Assembly (NCBI GenBank): GCA_900539195.1 | Contig: UQBC01000002.1 | Coordinates: forward strand, 1 to 64,000 | Source: an uncultured Oscillospiraceae bacterium | GTDB lineage: Bacteria; Bacillota; Clostridia; Oscillospirales; Ruminococcaceae | Direction: 5' to 3' | DNA length: 64,000 bases | Notes under the pieces: model-generated | The model's input: only the letters and a program-made list of their open reading frames with translations | What the model was told of the DNA's origin: nothing | Databases searched by the model: none | Shown: positions 33,812 through 43,047 of the stretch, in pieces | Position numbering within the stretch: the stretch's first letter is position 1 | Layout of the letters: each line of letters opens with the position of its first letter | Made by a program: the position numbers and the translations under genes

Positions 33812-34246
33812 ATGCTGGCAATAGGTAGCGACCACGCAGGATATGAACTGAAGTGCGAGGTTAAGAAGTTCCTTGACGGACTGGGAGTCGAATATATCGA
33901 CTGCGGCTGTAACGGAGAGAGAGCGGATTACCCCGACATTGCAGAAAAGACCTGTGCGAAGATCACAAGCGGAGAATGCGATAAGGGCATTCTGATATGC
34001 GGTACGGGTATAGGCATCAGCATATCCGCAAACAAGATAAAGGGTATCCGTGCGGCTTTGTGCCAGGATTATTATACGGCTAAGTACACACGTCTGCACA
34101 ATGACGCTAATGTTCTGTGCATGGGCGGCAGAGTAATAGGACCGGGTACGGCTGAAGAAATAGTAAGAGTGTTTCTGTCAACAGAGTTTGAGGGCGGAAG
34201 ACACGCCGCAAGAGTTGACAAGATGATGGCGCTTGAGAATAAGTAA
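33812..34246 (+). CDS. rpiB: Ribose-5-phosphate isomerase B
   Basis: A 144-aa RpiB/LacAB-family protein that interconverts ribose-5-P and ribulose-5-P. Seen: IGSDHAGYELK (~3), DCGCNGERADYPDIA (~30), GILICGTGIGISISANK with the active-site Cys (~64) and LCMGGRVIG (~100). It begins 2 bp after tsaB, after AAAGGAA. Confidence 0.93.
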   Translation: MLAIGSDHAGYELKCEVKKFLDGLGVEYIDCGCNGERADYPDIAEKTCAKITSGECDKGILICGTGIGISISANKIKGIRAALCQDYYTAKYTRLHNDANVLCMGGRVIGPGTAEEIVRVFLSTEFEGGRHAARVDKMMALENK

Positions 34247-34337
34247 GTATTTAAAAACTGCGGATTTTTCCCTATGAAAATCACGGCAGGGCTATAAAAA
34301 ACTAATCCAACAATACATAGGGAGAAAAGAGAATGTT

Positions 34338-34982
34338 ATGGCAAACGAGAAACTTCACATCTGTGACCACCCCCTTGTACAGCACAAGGTATCTCTTTTA
34401 AGAGATAAGAACACGGGCGCAAAGGAATTCAGAGAGCTTGTAAGCGAAATTTCAATGCTTATGTGCTATGAGGCAACGAGAGATCTTCCTCTTAAGAAGG
34501 TACAGATTCAGACTCCCATAGCTATCGCAGAGTCAAATGTTATCTCAGGCAGAAAGCTCGCATTTGTACCTATCCTCCGTGCAGGTCTTGGTATGACCGA
34601 GGGCGTTATGGCACTTGTTCCTGCCGCAAAGATAGGTCATATCGGTATATTCAGAGGAAAGGGCGGATCGGACAAAACGGTCGCAAACGAGTATTACTGC
34701 AAGCTCCCGTTTGATATAAACGAGCGTGACGTAATAGTTACCGATATTATGCTCGCTACAGGCACATCGGCTGTACACGCTATACGCAAGATCAAGGAAG
34801 CCGGCGCACATTCTATAAAGTTTATGTGCATTATTGCCGCTCCCGAGGGTATAGCCGCTATACACAAGGAATTCCCCGATGTAGAGCTCTACTGCGGTGC
34901 ACTTGACGACGGTCTTAATGAGGATCTTTACATTACTCCCGGTGTCGGTGACGCAGGCGACAGACTGTTTGGAACAAAGTAA
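34338..34982 (+). CDS. upp: Uracil phosphoribosyltransferase
   Basis: A 214-aa enzyme that makes UMP from uracil and PRPP in pyrimidine salvage. Seen: VPILRAGLGMTEGV (~77), the PRPP-binding IVTDIMLATGTSAVHAI (~132) and the C-terminal uracil-binding YITPGVGDAGDRLFGTK. ATG 34338 follows GGAG at a rather long distance. It is separated from rpiB by 91 bp and ends at a strong terminator. Confidence 0.95.
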   Translation: MANEKLHICDHPLVQHKVSLLRDKNTGAKEFRELVSEISMLMCYEATRDLPLKKVQIQTPIAIAESNVISGRKLAFVPILRAGLGMTEGVMALVPAAKIGHIGIFRGKGGSDKTVANEYYCKLPFDINERDVIVTDIMLATGTSAVHAIRKIKEAGAHSIKFMCIIAAPEGIAAIHKEFPDVELYCGALDDGLNEDLYITPGVGDAGDRLFGTK

Positions 34983-34995
34983 GCCAAATAAAATC

Positions 34996-35028
34996 AAGGA
35001 GCCTGCCGCAATTGCGGCAGGCTCCTTT
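34996..35028. terminator. Bidirectional terminator after upp
   Basis: AAGGAGCCTGCCGCAATTGCGGCAGGCTCCTT is a perfect inverted repeat. It serves upp on the plus strand and possibly the DUF4830-like gene arriving on the minus strand. Confidence 0.85.
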
Positions 35029-35040
35029 AAACCCGTGCGG

Positions 35041-35484
35041 TTATTTTATGCGTGGCTGAAGCCCTGTCATGAAGCCGTCAAGTGCGGCGGAGCATATATC
35101 GCCGCCTACTATTCTGCCGCTGACGACGATAAGGTTCATTCTGATGTTATCAAGCGGGTTTCCGCTGTCATCGGTGTAGTCGGTAATAATATATGTATAT
35201 TGTACTGCGTCCTCGCCCTTATACAGTGATAAATCAAAGCCGCACTGCTTTTGCAAAGCATTGTAGTTTTCATATACGCTGCCGAATACGGCAGGGATAA
35301 CGATATTCTGTACGGTTTCGCTGTCGGCGGATATGCTGTAGCCGAGTGCTTTTGCGTAATTCGCTCTGTCGCTGTACGTTTCGCCGCATATTGCACTGCG
35401 GCGGCACATAACAAGAACGGTTAGCAGTGTAATGAAAAGAGCGGCAGGGATAACAAGCAAGCGGATAATTTTTCTGTGTTTCAT
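35041..35484 (-). CDS. Membrane-anchored DUF4830-like protein
   Basis: A 147-aa protein with an N-terminal membrane anchor or signal (VIPAALFITLLTVLVMC) and an extracellular domain. The segment YNALQKQCGFDLSLYKG and the end VVSGRIVGGDICSAALDGFM match my recollection of the DUF4830 family, common in Clostridia and of unknown function. It is a lone gene, convergent with upp, with a GGAGG-type site at its start. Confidence 0.65.
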   Translation of the reverse strand: MKHRKIIRLLVIPAALFITLLTVLVMCRRSAICGETYSDRANYAKALGYSISADSETVQNIVIPAVFGSVYENYNALQKQCGFDLSLYKGEDAVQYTYIITDYTDDSGNPLDNIRMNLIVVSGRIVGGDICSAALDGFMTGLQPRIK

Positions 35485-35890
35485 TTTTCCTCCGTTATGT
35501 CAATTTATTGTCGGTGCGGTCGTATGTGAGGACAGTCACTTGAAATTTACTAAAATCTATGCTGAAATATTCAGCAAAATGCTGAAATTTTAACGCAATC
35601 TTTAACCTGTTTAAGTATTAATTGCAAAATTTCACTAAATTTATCCGCTTTCATTTGTGATTTGTAACAAATTTGAATGGAGTTTACTTTATTCAAGGCT
35701 GAGATTTGGCTGAAATTTGTATAAATTGTACACAAAAAGGGCAAAATTTAAATACGTTTTATATGTGTTGGTGATTTTGCATAACGCAAGGCTTTGATAT
35801 TTGGGTAATTAGGTACTATCATTTTCGGCGGGATTTTGTTAAAATATTAGCGTAAGGTTATTCTGCAATAAAACAGGAGGTCACACATAA
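35485..35890. promoter_or_regulatory. AT-rich spacer with repeated GCTGAAATTT motifs
   Basis: No gene was seen in this 406-bp region. The 10-mer GCTGAAATTT or a one-base variant occurs at about 35561 (GCTGAAATAT, closing a GCTGAA-ATA-TTCAGC palindrome), 35581, 35698 (GCTGAGATTT) and 35709. A protein-binding array controlling the sugar-ABC ATPase gene downstream is possible. TAAAAT near 35838 could be a -10 box, but no clear -35 was found. Confidence 0.4.
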
Positions 35891-37033
35891 ATGGCAAGTT
35901 TATCTTTAAGAGGTATCTATAAGCGTTACCCCGGCGGCGTTGTAGCCGTTTCTGACTTTACTATGAACATCAAGGATAAGGAATTCATAATCCTCGTTGG
36001 TCCTTCAGGTTGCGGTAAGTCAACAACATTAAGAATGATTGCAGGTCTTGAGGAAATTTCCGAAGGCGAGCTTTTCATAGGCGACAGACTCGTTAATGAC
36101 GTAGCTCCTAAGGATCGTGATATTGCGATGGTTTTCCAGAACTACGCTCTGTATCCTCATATGACTGTTTTCGAAAACATGGCATTCGGCTTAAAGCTGA
36201 GAAAGGTGCCCAAGGATGAGATCAAGAAGCTCGTTGAAGAAGCTGCTAAGATCCTCGACATCGCACACCTTCTCGACAGAAAGCCCAAGGCTTTATCAGG
36301 TGGTCAGAGACAGCGTGTAGCTTTAGGTAGAGCTATCGTTCGTGATCCTCAGGTATTCTTACTTGACGAGCCTCTTTCAAACCTCGATGCTAAGCTCCGT
36401 GCACAGATGAGAACTGAGCTTTCTAAGCTTCACAAGAAGTTAGGTACTACATTCATCTACGTTACACATGACCAGATCGAAGCTATGACAATGGGTGACA
36501 GAATCGTTGTTATGAAGGATGGTTACATCCAGCAGATCGACTCACCTATCAACCTGTATGAGAACCCCGTTAACAAGTTCGTTGCAGGTTTCATGGGTTC
36601 ACCTCAGATGAACTTCATCAATGCTAAGCTCATCATGCTCAACGGCAAGTACACAGTTGAATTCGGTTCAGAAGATACAAAGACAACAAGAGGCAGAAAG
36701 TTCTATGTTGAACTGCCCGGTGCTAAGACAGATACAGAAGCTCTCAAGTACTATGTTGACAAGGAAGTTATCCTTGGTATCCGTCCCGAGAACATTCACG
36801 ATGAAGAAATGTTCCTCTCTAACGCTAAGACAGGTATGATCGAAGCTACAGTAGATGTTACCGAAATGATGGGTGCTGAGTCTTACCTCTACCTCACATG
36901 CGAAGGTATCCCGCTGACGGCAAGAGTATCTCCCAGATGTACAGCTCGTCCTCAGGACGTTATCAAGCTTGCTCTTGATCCTAACAAGGTACACCTGTTC
37001 GATCCTAACGATGAACACTCAATCTTAGTTTAA
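35891..37033 (+). CDS. ugpC: Sugar ABC transporter ATPase (UgpC/MsmK type)
   Basis: A 380-aa ATPase of the MalK/UgpC/MsmK group. Seen: Walker A GPSGCGKST (~37), signature LSGGQRQRVALGRA (~135), Walker B VFLLDEPLSNLDAK (~156) and a C-terminal regulatory OB-fold region (~240-375) with GIRPENI. No permease or binding protein is nearby, as usual for the shared ATPase that powers several sugar importers. Codon use is strongly biased as in highly expressed genes. ATG 35891 follows AGGAGG. Confidence 0.92.
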   Translation: MASLSLRGIYKRYPGGVVAVSDFTMNIKDKEFIILVGPSGCGKSTTLRMIAGLEEISEGELFIGDRLVNDVAPKDRDIAMVFQNYALYPHMTVFENMAFGLKLRKVPKDEIKKLVEEAAKILDIAHLLDRKPKALSGGQRQRVALGRAIVRDPQVFLLDEPLSNLDAKLRAQMRTELSKLHKKLGTTFIYVTHDQIEAMTMGDRIVVMKDGYIQQIDSPINLYENPVNKFVAGFMGSPQMNFINAKLIMLNGKYTVEFGSEDTKTTRGRKFYVELPGAKTDTEALKYYVDKEVILGIRPENIHDEEMFLSNAKTGMIEATVDVTEMMGAESYLYLTCEGIPLTARVSPRCTARPQDVIKLALDPNKVHLFDPNDEHSILV

Positions 37034-37054
37034 TATTTAAATAAGATCTTATAG

Positions 37055-37087
37055 TCCCCCGGTTTTTAAACCGGGGGATTTATTTTT
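37055..37087 (+). terminator. Terminator of the sugar-ABC ATPase gene
   Basis: TCCCCCGGTTT-TT-AAACCGGGGGA followed by TTTATTTTT. Confidence 0.88.
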
Positions 37088-37118
37088 GGCTAAGTGTGAC
37101 AAAACTCTTGTATGCTTC

Positions 37119-37147
37119 TTGACAATGCAATTTTGCTAATGTATAAT
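37119..37147 (+). promoter_or_regulatory. Consensus promoter of the hybrid kinase gene
   Basis: TTGACA (37119-37124), exactly 17 bp and TATAAT (37142-37147): both boxes are perfect sigma-70/sigma-A consensus. Transcription should start near 37154, only a few bases before a long hairpin. Confidence 0.8.
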
Positions 37148-37158
37148 TTTTATATGCA

Positions 37159-37212
37159 GTATGCGGATTTCGCTGTGCAATCGAAATCCGTATGCACGAC
37201 AGCTATGCTGTC
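37159..37212 (+). promoter_or_regulatory. Two stem-loops in the kinase mRNA leader
   Basis: A 14-bp stem (37159-37172 with 37182-37195, two G-U pairs, 9-nt loop) lies at the predicted 5' end of the mRNA. A second hairpin GACAG-CTATG-CTGTC (37198-37212) ends 2 nt before GGAGGG. They could protect the mRNA or control access to the ribosome site. No known riboswitch class was recognised. Confidence 0.55.
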
Positions 37213-37228
37213 ACGGAGGGTTACATAA

Positions 37229-39148
37229 GTGGGATTGAACAATAATAATTCTGTAGAAAAAAGCGGAGCTAAAGCAAGACGCAGCATTTATAATCTTGTT
37301 CTGATAGTCGTTGTCGGTGTGCTGTTCGTTACAGGATATACATATATTTTGCAAAAAATGTATAATGACAGTATACTGGATAATGCGATAGCAGAGGACA
37401 GTTCGCGCACCGACGCTATGCACAAGGGCGTATCGAATGCACTTACCAGAGAGGATTTTACCGAAATAAATACTGTGGACGATATGAATACCGAGCGTTA
37501 CAAATCGCTTCAGACATATCTCAATCAGATACGCAATATGAACTCGACAAGATACTTCTATACAGCAAAGAGAAATACAGAGGGTAGGCTTATATATCTT
37601 GTGGACGGTCTTGACCTTGGCGCAGATGACTTTGCCTATCCCGGTACATATATTGAAGAAGAGATGATACCGTATATCGAAAGAGCGCTTTCGGGAGAAA
37701 ATGTCTATTCGCAGGAGATAATCGATACAACGTGGGGTCATATTTTCACAGCGTGCTATCCCGTCAGAGCGAATGACGGAAGTAATGAGATCATCGGTGC
37801 GTTGTGTATCGAGACCGATATGGAGCCGACTTATGTATTTATCAGTGAACGTAATAATTTCGTTATGATAATCGGTGCTGCCGGGATAGTTGCGATAGTT
37901 ATGTTGTTTTTCTGTGTCTGCATTTATATTAGGCATTACCGCAACCAGCAGAAAAAGCAACAGAAAATACTCGAAGAAGCGGCAGAGGCGGCATATTCAG
38001 CCAACAGGGCAAAGTCAACGTTCCTGTTCAATATATCTCACGATATCCGTACACCGATGAATGCCATAACAGGCTATGTCGAGCTTGCAAAGCACCATCT
38101 CAACGAGCCAGACAAGCTCAGCGGGTATATGGACAATATCAGCAATTGTGGGCAGAAACTGCTGTCGTTACTCAATAATGTCCTTGACCTTGCCAGAATT
38201 GAAAACAACAAGACAGTTATCGAAAACACGATAAACGATATTGATGACTTGTTCACGTCCTGTATAACTATGTTTGAAAATTCCGCAGAGAAGAAAAAAC
38301 TCACTATATCAATGCGCAAGAATATAAAATACAGGTACATCTATATTGATGAAACGCATTTCTCTGAAATCGTTATGAACATAATGAGTAATGCCATCAA
38401 ATATACCGGAGCAGACGGGGAGATAACCTGTGCTATAAGGCAGGAGGACGGCGACAACGAGCAGATGTGCAATACGGTGTTCTCAATTACCGATACGGGC
38501 ATAGGAATGTCTGAAGAATACATATCGCATATATTTGAGGCATTCTCGCGTGAACGGACTTCTACAGTCAGCGGTGTAGAGGGTGCAGGGCTCGGAATGG
38601 GCATTGTAAAGAAACTGGTCGATCTTATGGGCGGAGAGATAACCGTCAGCAGCGCAATAGGCGAAGGCTCGGTATTCACTGTGTCACTTCCTTGCAGAAT
38701 ATCGTCAGAAGAGGAAGCAAAGGCAAAACGTGCCGATACAGATATTGACAAGACTTCCCTTAAAGGCAGAAGAGTGCTTCTGACCGAGGATAATAATATA
38801 AATGCCGAAATAGCAACCGAATTGTTGTCTGATGAGGGTCTTATAATCGAACGAGCCAAAGACGGCGTTGACTGTGTGGAAATGCTGGAGAAAGCGCCCG
38901 ATGATTACTATGATATTATCCTTATGGATATCCAGATGCCGATAATGAACGGCTATGAGGCCGCAGCCAAGATACGCATGATAGACGACCGCAAAAAAGC
39001 CGATATACCGATAATAGCGCTCACTGCCAATGCGTTTTCCGAGGATAAGGACAATGCGATAAAAGCGGGAATGAACGACCATGTTCCGAAGCCTATCGAT
39101 ATGAATGTCCTGCTTCCTGCTATGCAGAAACTGATAACAAGAAAATAA
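37229..39148 (+). CDS. Hybrid sensor histidine kinase with receiver domain
   Basis: A 639-aa membrane kinase. Two membrane segments (~20-42 and ~210-233) enclose an extracellular sensing domain of ~165 aa with RYFYTAKRNTEGRLIYLVDGLD, like a double-Cache fold. Next come HisKA (NISHDIRTPMNAI, phospho-His ~270), HATPase_c (NIMSNAIKYTG, DTGIGMSEEYI, GAGLGMGIVK) and a receiver domain whose phospho-acceptor Asp is in IILMDIQMPIMNGYEA (~565). Start: GTG 37229, 8 nt after GGAGGG. No output regulator is adjacent, so the signal must leave through a separate partner. Confidence 0.9.
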   Translation: MGLNNNNSVEKSGAKARRSIYNLVLIVVVGVLFVTGYTYILQKMYNDSILDNAIAEDSSRTDAMHKGVSNALTREDFTEINTVDDMNTERYKSLQTYLNQIRNMNSTRYFYTAKRNTEGRLIYLVDGLDLGADDFAYPGTYIEEEMIPYIERALSGENVYSQEIIDTTWGHIFTACYPVRANDGSNEIIGALCIETDMEPTYVFISERNNFVMIIGAAGIVAIVMLFFCVCIYIRHYRNQQKKQQKILEEAAEAAYSANRAKSTFLFNISHDIRTPMNAITGYVELAKHHLNEPDKLSGYMDNISNCGQKLLSLLNNVLDLARIENNKTVIENTINDIDDLFTSCITMFENSAEKKKLTISMRKNIKYRYIYIDETHFSEIVMNIMSNAIKYTGADGEITCAIRQEDGDNEQMCNTVFSITDTGIGMSEEYISHIFEAFSRERTSTVSGVEGAGLGMGIVKKLVDLMGGEITVSSAIGEGSVFTVSLPCRISSEEEAKAKRADTDIDKTSLKGRRVLLTEDNNINAEIATELLSDEGLIIERAKDGVDCVEMLEKAPDDYYDIILMDIQMPIMNGYEAAAKIRMIDDRKKADIPIIALTANAFSEDKDNAIKAGMNDHVPKPIDMNVLLPAMQKLITRK

Positions 39149-39150
39149 AC

Positions 39151-39192
39151 AAAAAAGACTGTAAATCCGATTTTGGACTTGCAGTCTTTTAT
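39151..39192. terminator. Bidirectional terminator between kinase and ypeB
   Basis: AAAAGACTG and CAGTCTTTT with an inner TCC/GGA pair around GATTTT. A T run is present on one side and an A run on the other, so it can end both converging genes. Confidence 0.75.
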
Positions 39193-39199
39193 ATTACTT

Positions 39200-40543
39200 T
39201 TATACGGTAAGTGTACCGTTTTCGCTGATTTCAAGCAACAGTATCTGTTCCTCTCTGCCTGTATCGGCGTTGATATAAATAAGCATCTGTCTGCCGTCAG
39301 GAGAGGTGCAGTGAAATTCATAGCAAAAAAGCTCGTTTGTTCCGGCAGAAGGCACTACCGCAATAGAAGTATCGGTAACGGTAAGCTCGGTTGATATTTT
39401 CTTTCTTGCCTGTTCGGCTGTGATTTTCGGCTCTGACAGGTTACGTTTTTTGTGGTTTGTAATATATCCTCTGCCGTCAAAGCTCAGAATATCCCCGTTA
39501 TCCATTGCAACGCTAACTTTGATAAGGTCGGTATACATTATGATATCGTTTTCCGTTCCCGCAAAGTTTACGGTGCAAACGTTGCCGCTTATCTCATAAT
39601 AAGTGTCGGTGATGTGGTTTATGCCGAGCATAGTGAGATATTCTTTTGCCTTGCCGACCGATTCAAGCGCAGTAAGTGAGCGCGTGGAAACCTTTCTGTC
39701 GCCGAGCATATAGCTGAGATAACCGCCGTATTTGGTTACCGCTATTGTGATGCTGTCCTTTGTAAAGATATAAGACGGCATTTTTCCCTGCTCATCGTTT
39801 GAATCGCTGTGAGTAAGTCCTGTAGTACCGCACGCCTTTTCAGCCTTTTTCAGTGCGTCAGAAAGAGTTACCTCGGTTGTACCTTTAAGCATTTCGGGTT
39901 CTTTTTCAAGAATATGGTCGGAGAACGGACCGTCATAGATAAGGGTGGGGTAGTTGTCGTAACCCTCTTCAAAATCGGTGAAGCCCTCGGTTATATATGA
40001 CGGTTCTTCGTTGTTTTCTGCTCCCTGCACCTCGGTTACAGCTTTTTCAAACGACAATTCGCCGCTGTTTATGCGCTTTTCAACCTTCCACATATTTTCC
40101 GCAAGACGGTCTGCGTATTCGCTGAGAGTTTTCAGCGATTTTCTGTCGTCCTTACTCAGCGCTTCGCCGTCAGAATAACGCTTTGCAAGGCTCTTTGAGA
40201 AGTTTCCGACCTGCGACAGGAATTTATAGGTGTTCTCAAGATGAAGCTCGGATACCGGCAGCTGTGCCAGCGAAGATTTTGCTGTGGACGCATCGCTCCA
40301 GAGTTTTGATGAAAGCTGCGTCATCATCTCCGGTGTGCCTGCATACATGCCCTTGTAAAGCGTGTTCTTGATGTTGTCGATCTCAGCCGACAGATCTTCA
40401 ACGTTTCTTGTCATATTCTGCTCGAAACTACGTCTGTATTGTTCCGAACTGTTCATATTCAGTACGGCGGATACACCGACTGCGATTATTGCTGCGGTCA
40501 GAAAGCTGATTATCCGCACAAAACAGCGCTTTGAAATATACAT
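39200..40543 (-). CDS. ypeB: Spore germination protein YpeB
   Basis: A 447-aa protein of normal YpeB length. There is an N-terminal membrane segment (FLTAAIIAVGVSAVLNM), a helical domain (~35-190) rich in SAEIDNIKNTLYKG-type heptads, and C-terminal PepSY-type repeats (LSDALKKAEKACG, ALESVGKAKEYL, ITAEQARKKI). In spores YpeB stabilises the cortex-lytic enzyme SleB. The usual sleB neighbour is not present. It is the main evidence in this window for endospore formation. ATG 40543 follows GAAAGGAAG. Confidence 0.85.
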   Translation of the reverse strand: MYISKRCFVRIISFLTAAIIAVGVSAVLNMNSSEQYRRSFEQNMTRNVEDLSAEIDNIKNTLYKGMYAGTPEMMTQLSSKLWSDASTAKSSLAQLPVSELHLENTYKFLSQVGNFSKSLAKRYSDGEALSKDDRKSLKTLSEYADRLAENMWKVEKRINSGELSFEKAVTEVQGAENNEEPSYITEGFTDFEEGYDNYPTLIYDGPFSDHILEKEPEMLKGTTEVTLSDALKKAEKACGTTGLTHSDSNDEQGKMPSYIFTKDSITIAVTKYGGYLSYMLGDRKVSTRSLTALESVGKAKEYLTMLGINHITDTYYEISGNVCTVNFAGTENDIIMYTDLIKVSVAMDNGDILSFDGRGYITNHKKRNLSEPKITAEQARKKISTELTVTDTSIAVVPSAGTNELFCYEFHCTSPDGRQMLIYINADTGREEQILLLEISENGTLTV

Positions 40544-40702
40544 ATTATGTTCTTCCTTTCATAAAATCGGCGGTAATGCTTATACAAGGTTATTTTTTCA
40601 TAAAAATTTCAGAATATACCCTGTTTTTTTATCGCAAAATGGTGTATAATTAAATAGCTTATAGATAAGTGGGCAAAGTCCCAATGAAAAGGAGACAGAA
40701 AT

Positions 40703-41830
40703 TTGATTTATCTGGATAACGCCGCCACGACAAAGCCTTGTGAACAGGCGATAAAAGCGGTTGAAGACACAGCACGGAGCTGTTTTGGTAACGTATCGTC
40801 ACTCCACAGGCTCGGTATTGAGTCGGAAAAGCTGATGAACAGTGCGAAGAAAACGATTCTTAAAAAGCTGGGACTTCAGGGAGAAATATATTTTACGTCA
40901 GGCGCTACAGAAAGCAACAACCTTGCGATAAGAGGTGTAGCGGACGCTTATAAGCGCAGGGGGAACAAGATAGTTACCACGGCTATGGAGCATCCATCCG
41001 TAGCAAGAACTATGGATCACCTTGAAAAGCTGGGCTTTAAAATAATCCGTCTTTCCCCAAAAGACGCTATCGACAATTTTGAACAGTATATTGCCGACAG
41101 CGTAACTGCCGATACTATCCTTGTATCGTGCATGGCAGTGAACAACGAGAACGGCTTTAAGGTCGATACAGAAAAGCTGTACAGGCTTGTAAAAAATGCG
41201 AACAGTGAAACAATCGTTCATATAGACGGCGTGCAGGGATTTTGCAAAGTGCCGCTTAAAGGTGATCTTATCAGCCTGTCCGGTCACAAGATCCACGGTT
41301 TGAAGGGAATCGGCGCAATGTACTGTGCGGATAAGATAAGATTCACTCCGCTTGTATACGGCGGAGGACAGCAGAAAAATCTGCGTCCCGGAACAGAGCC
41401 TACAGAGCTTATAGCGTCATTTGAGGCGGCTGTGAAGGCATATCCAACCGATCTTACGCATTACAAGGAGCTGAATGAACATCTGCGTGACAGACTGTCC
41501 GCAATGGAGGACGTTTATATAAACAGCCCGGACAACAGCGTATATAACATTCTGAGTTTCTCGGTACTCGGAGTAAGGAGCGAGATCATGCTCCATTCGC
41601 TTGAAGAAAAAGAGATATATGTCAGCAGCGGCTCGGCTTGCTCAAAGGGCAAAATAAGCTCCGTGCCGGACGCTTTCGGTATGAACAGCGAAAGAGCGGA
41701 CAGCACTATAAGGGTAAGCTTCTCGATGGAAACGACAAAGGAAGATATTGACGCACTTTGCGATGAAATAGAAAACGGCATAACACGTTTCAGACGTACA
41801 AAGAAAAGCCGCAGGAAAGGAAACATATAA
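40703..41830 (+). CDS. Cysteine desulfurase (NifS/IscS-like)
   Basis: A 375-aa PLP enzyme that removes sulfur from cysteine. Seen: YLDNAATTKP at the start, FTSGATESNNLAIRG (~65), PLP Lys in SLSGHKIHGLKG (~198), RPGTEPTE (~232) and the active-site Cys in SSGSACSKGK (~315). Start: TTG 40703 about 9 nt after AAAGGAG. It overlaps thiI by one base, so it probably feeds sulfur to ThiI for 4-thiouridine or thiamine synthesis. Relatives are also called IscS or NifS. Confidence 0.9.
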   Translation: MIYLDNAATTKPCEQAIKAVEDTARSCFGNVSSLHRLGIESEKLMNSAKKTILKKLGLQGEIYFTSGATESNNLAIRGVADAYKRRGNKIVTTAMEHPSVARTMDHLEKLGFKIIRLSPKDAIDNFEQYIADSVTADTILVSCMAVNNENGFKVDTEKLYRLVKNANSETIVHIDGVQGFCKVPLKGDLISLSGHKIHGLKGIGAMYCADKIRFTPLVYGGGQQKNLRPGTEPTELIASFEAAVKAYPTDLTHYKELNEHLRDRLSAMEDVYINSPDNSVYNILSFSVLGVRSEIMLHSLEEKEIYVSSGSACSKGKISSVPDAFGMNSERADSTIRVSFSMETTKEDIDALCDEIENGITRFRRTKKSRRKGNI

Positions 41831-43020
41831 TGAACGAACTTATAATGGCAAAATACGGCGAGATAGCTCTGAAAGGGCTTAACAAAGGCACTTTTGAGGA
41901 TATACTCGTAAAGAATATCAGAAGAAGACTGCGTCACTGCGGTAAATTTCATTACATGAGAAAGCAGTCTACTATCTACATAGAACCTGTCGGCGAATGC
42001 AACCTTGACGAGGTAATGGAAAAGCTGAAGGTAATATTCGGTATAGGCGCTTTACAGCGTTGCGCGGTGTTTGAGAAGGATTTCGAGCAGATAAAGTCGC
42101 AGGGCGTACCTTATCTTGAAAATGCACTTAAAAACGCAAAAACGTTCAAGGTTGACGCAAAGCGTTCAGACAAATCGTTCCCTATGAAAACTCCCGAAAT
42201 ACAGGCGGAGCTTGGCGGCGCTATACTTGAAGCGTATCCTCATCTGTCTGTAGACGTCCATAATCCCGAAATTACCGTAATGTGCGAGATAAGGGACAAG
42301 GGTGCGTATGTCAGTGCCGAGCGTATAATCGGTGCGGGCGGTATGCCTGTTGGCAGTTCGGGCAAGGCTCTGCTTTTATTGTCGGGCGGTATCGACAGCC
42401 CGGTTGCAGGCTATATGATGGCAAAGAGAGGTCTTATTGTAGACGGTATACACTTTGTAAGTCCTCCGTATACATCCGAGCGTGCGCTTATGAAGGTTGA
42501 AACGCTCTGCGAAAAGCTGACAAGCTATTGCGGAGATATAAGATTCTACTGTGTTCCGTTTACGGAGATACAGGAAGCGCTCAGGGATAACTGCCCCGAA
42601 GAATTCTTCACTATCATAATGCGCAGACTTATGGTGAAGATCGCTAATATCATCGCCGAAAGAAATGAGTACGGAGCACTTGTCACAGGCGAAAGCGTCG
42701 GACAGGTGGCAAGCCAGACATTAAAGGCTATACAGTGTACCGATGCCGCCGCAGAATACCCCGTATTCCGTCCCGTTATCGGTATGGACAAGAAGGAAAT
42801 AATTGATATAGCACGAAAGATAGATACATTTGAAACGTCCACTCTTCCTTATGAGGACTGCTGTACGGTATTCACCCCCAAGCACCCCAAGACGCGCCCT
42901 GTGTTTGACGAGGTAATAAAGGCTGAGCAGTCGTTTGATTTTGCTCCGCTTATTGAAAAGGCAGTAGAGGGTACGACCGTAAAGCTGTTCAGGATTGAAA
43001 ACAAGGAAGAACAGGAATAA
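41830..43020 (+). CDS. thiI: tRNA 4-thiouridine synthase ThiI
   Basis: A 396-aa protein with an N-terminal ferredoxin-like region and THUMP domain (~60-165), then a PP-loop ATPase LLLSGGIDSPVAGYMM (~180) and VTGESVGQVASQT (~285). The second-half Cys in PYEDCCTVF could carry sulfur; a rhodanese domain is lacking, as in many Firmicute forms. Its start overlaps the desulfurase stop, which supports sulfur transfer between the two. Confidence 0.94.
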   Translation: MNELIMAKYGEIALKGLNKGTFEDILVKNIRRRLRHCGKFHYMRKQSTIYIEPVGECNLDEVMEKLKVIFGIGALQRCAVFEKDFEQIKSQGVPYLENALKNAKTFKVDAKRSDKSFPMKTPEIQAELGGAILEAYPHLSVDVHNPEITVMCEIRDKGAYVSAERIIGAGGMPVGSSGKALLLLSGGIDSPVAGYMMAKRGLIVDGIHFVSPPYTSERALMKVETLCEKLTSYCGDIRFYCVPFTEIQEALRDNCPEEFFTIIMRRLMVKIANIIAERNEYGALVTGESVGQVASQTLKAIQCTDAAAEYPVFRPVIGMDKKEIIDIARKIDTFETSTLPYEDCCTVFTPKHPKTRPVFDEVIKAEQSFDFAPLIEKAVEGTTVKLFRIENKEEQE

Positions 43021-43047
43021 ACCTTGATAAAAAGGAGATGTGGCTTT

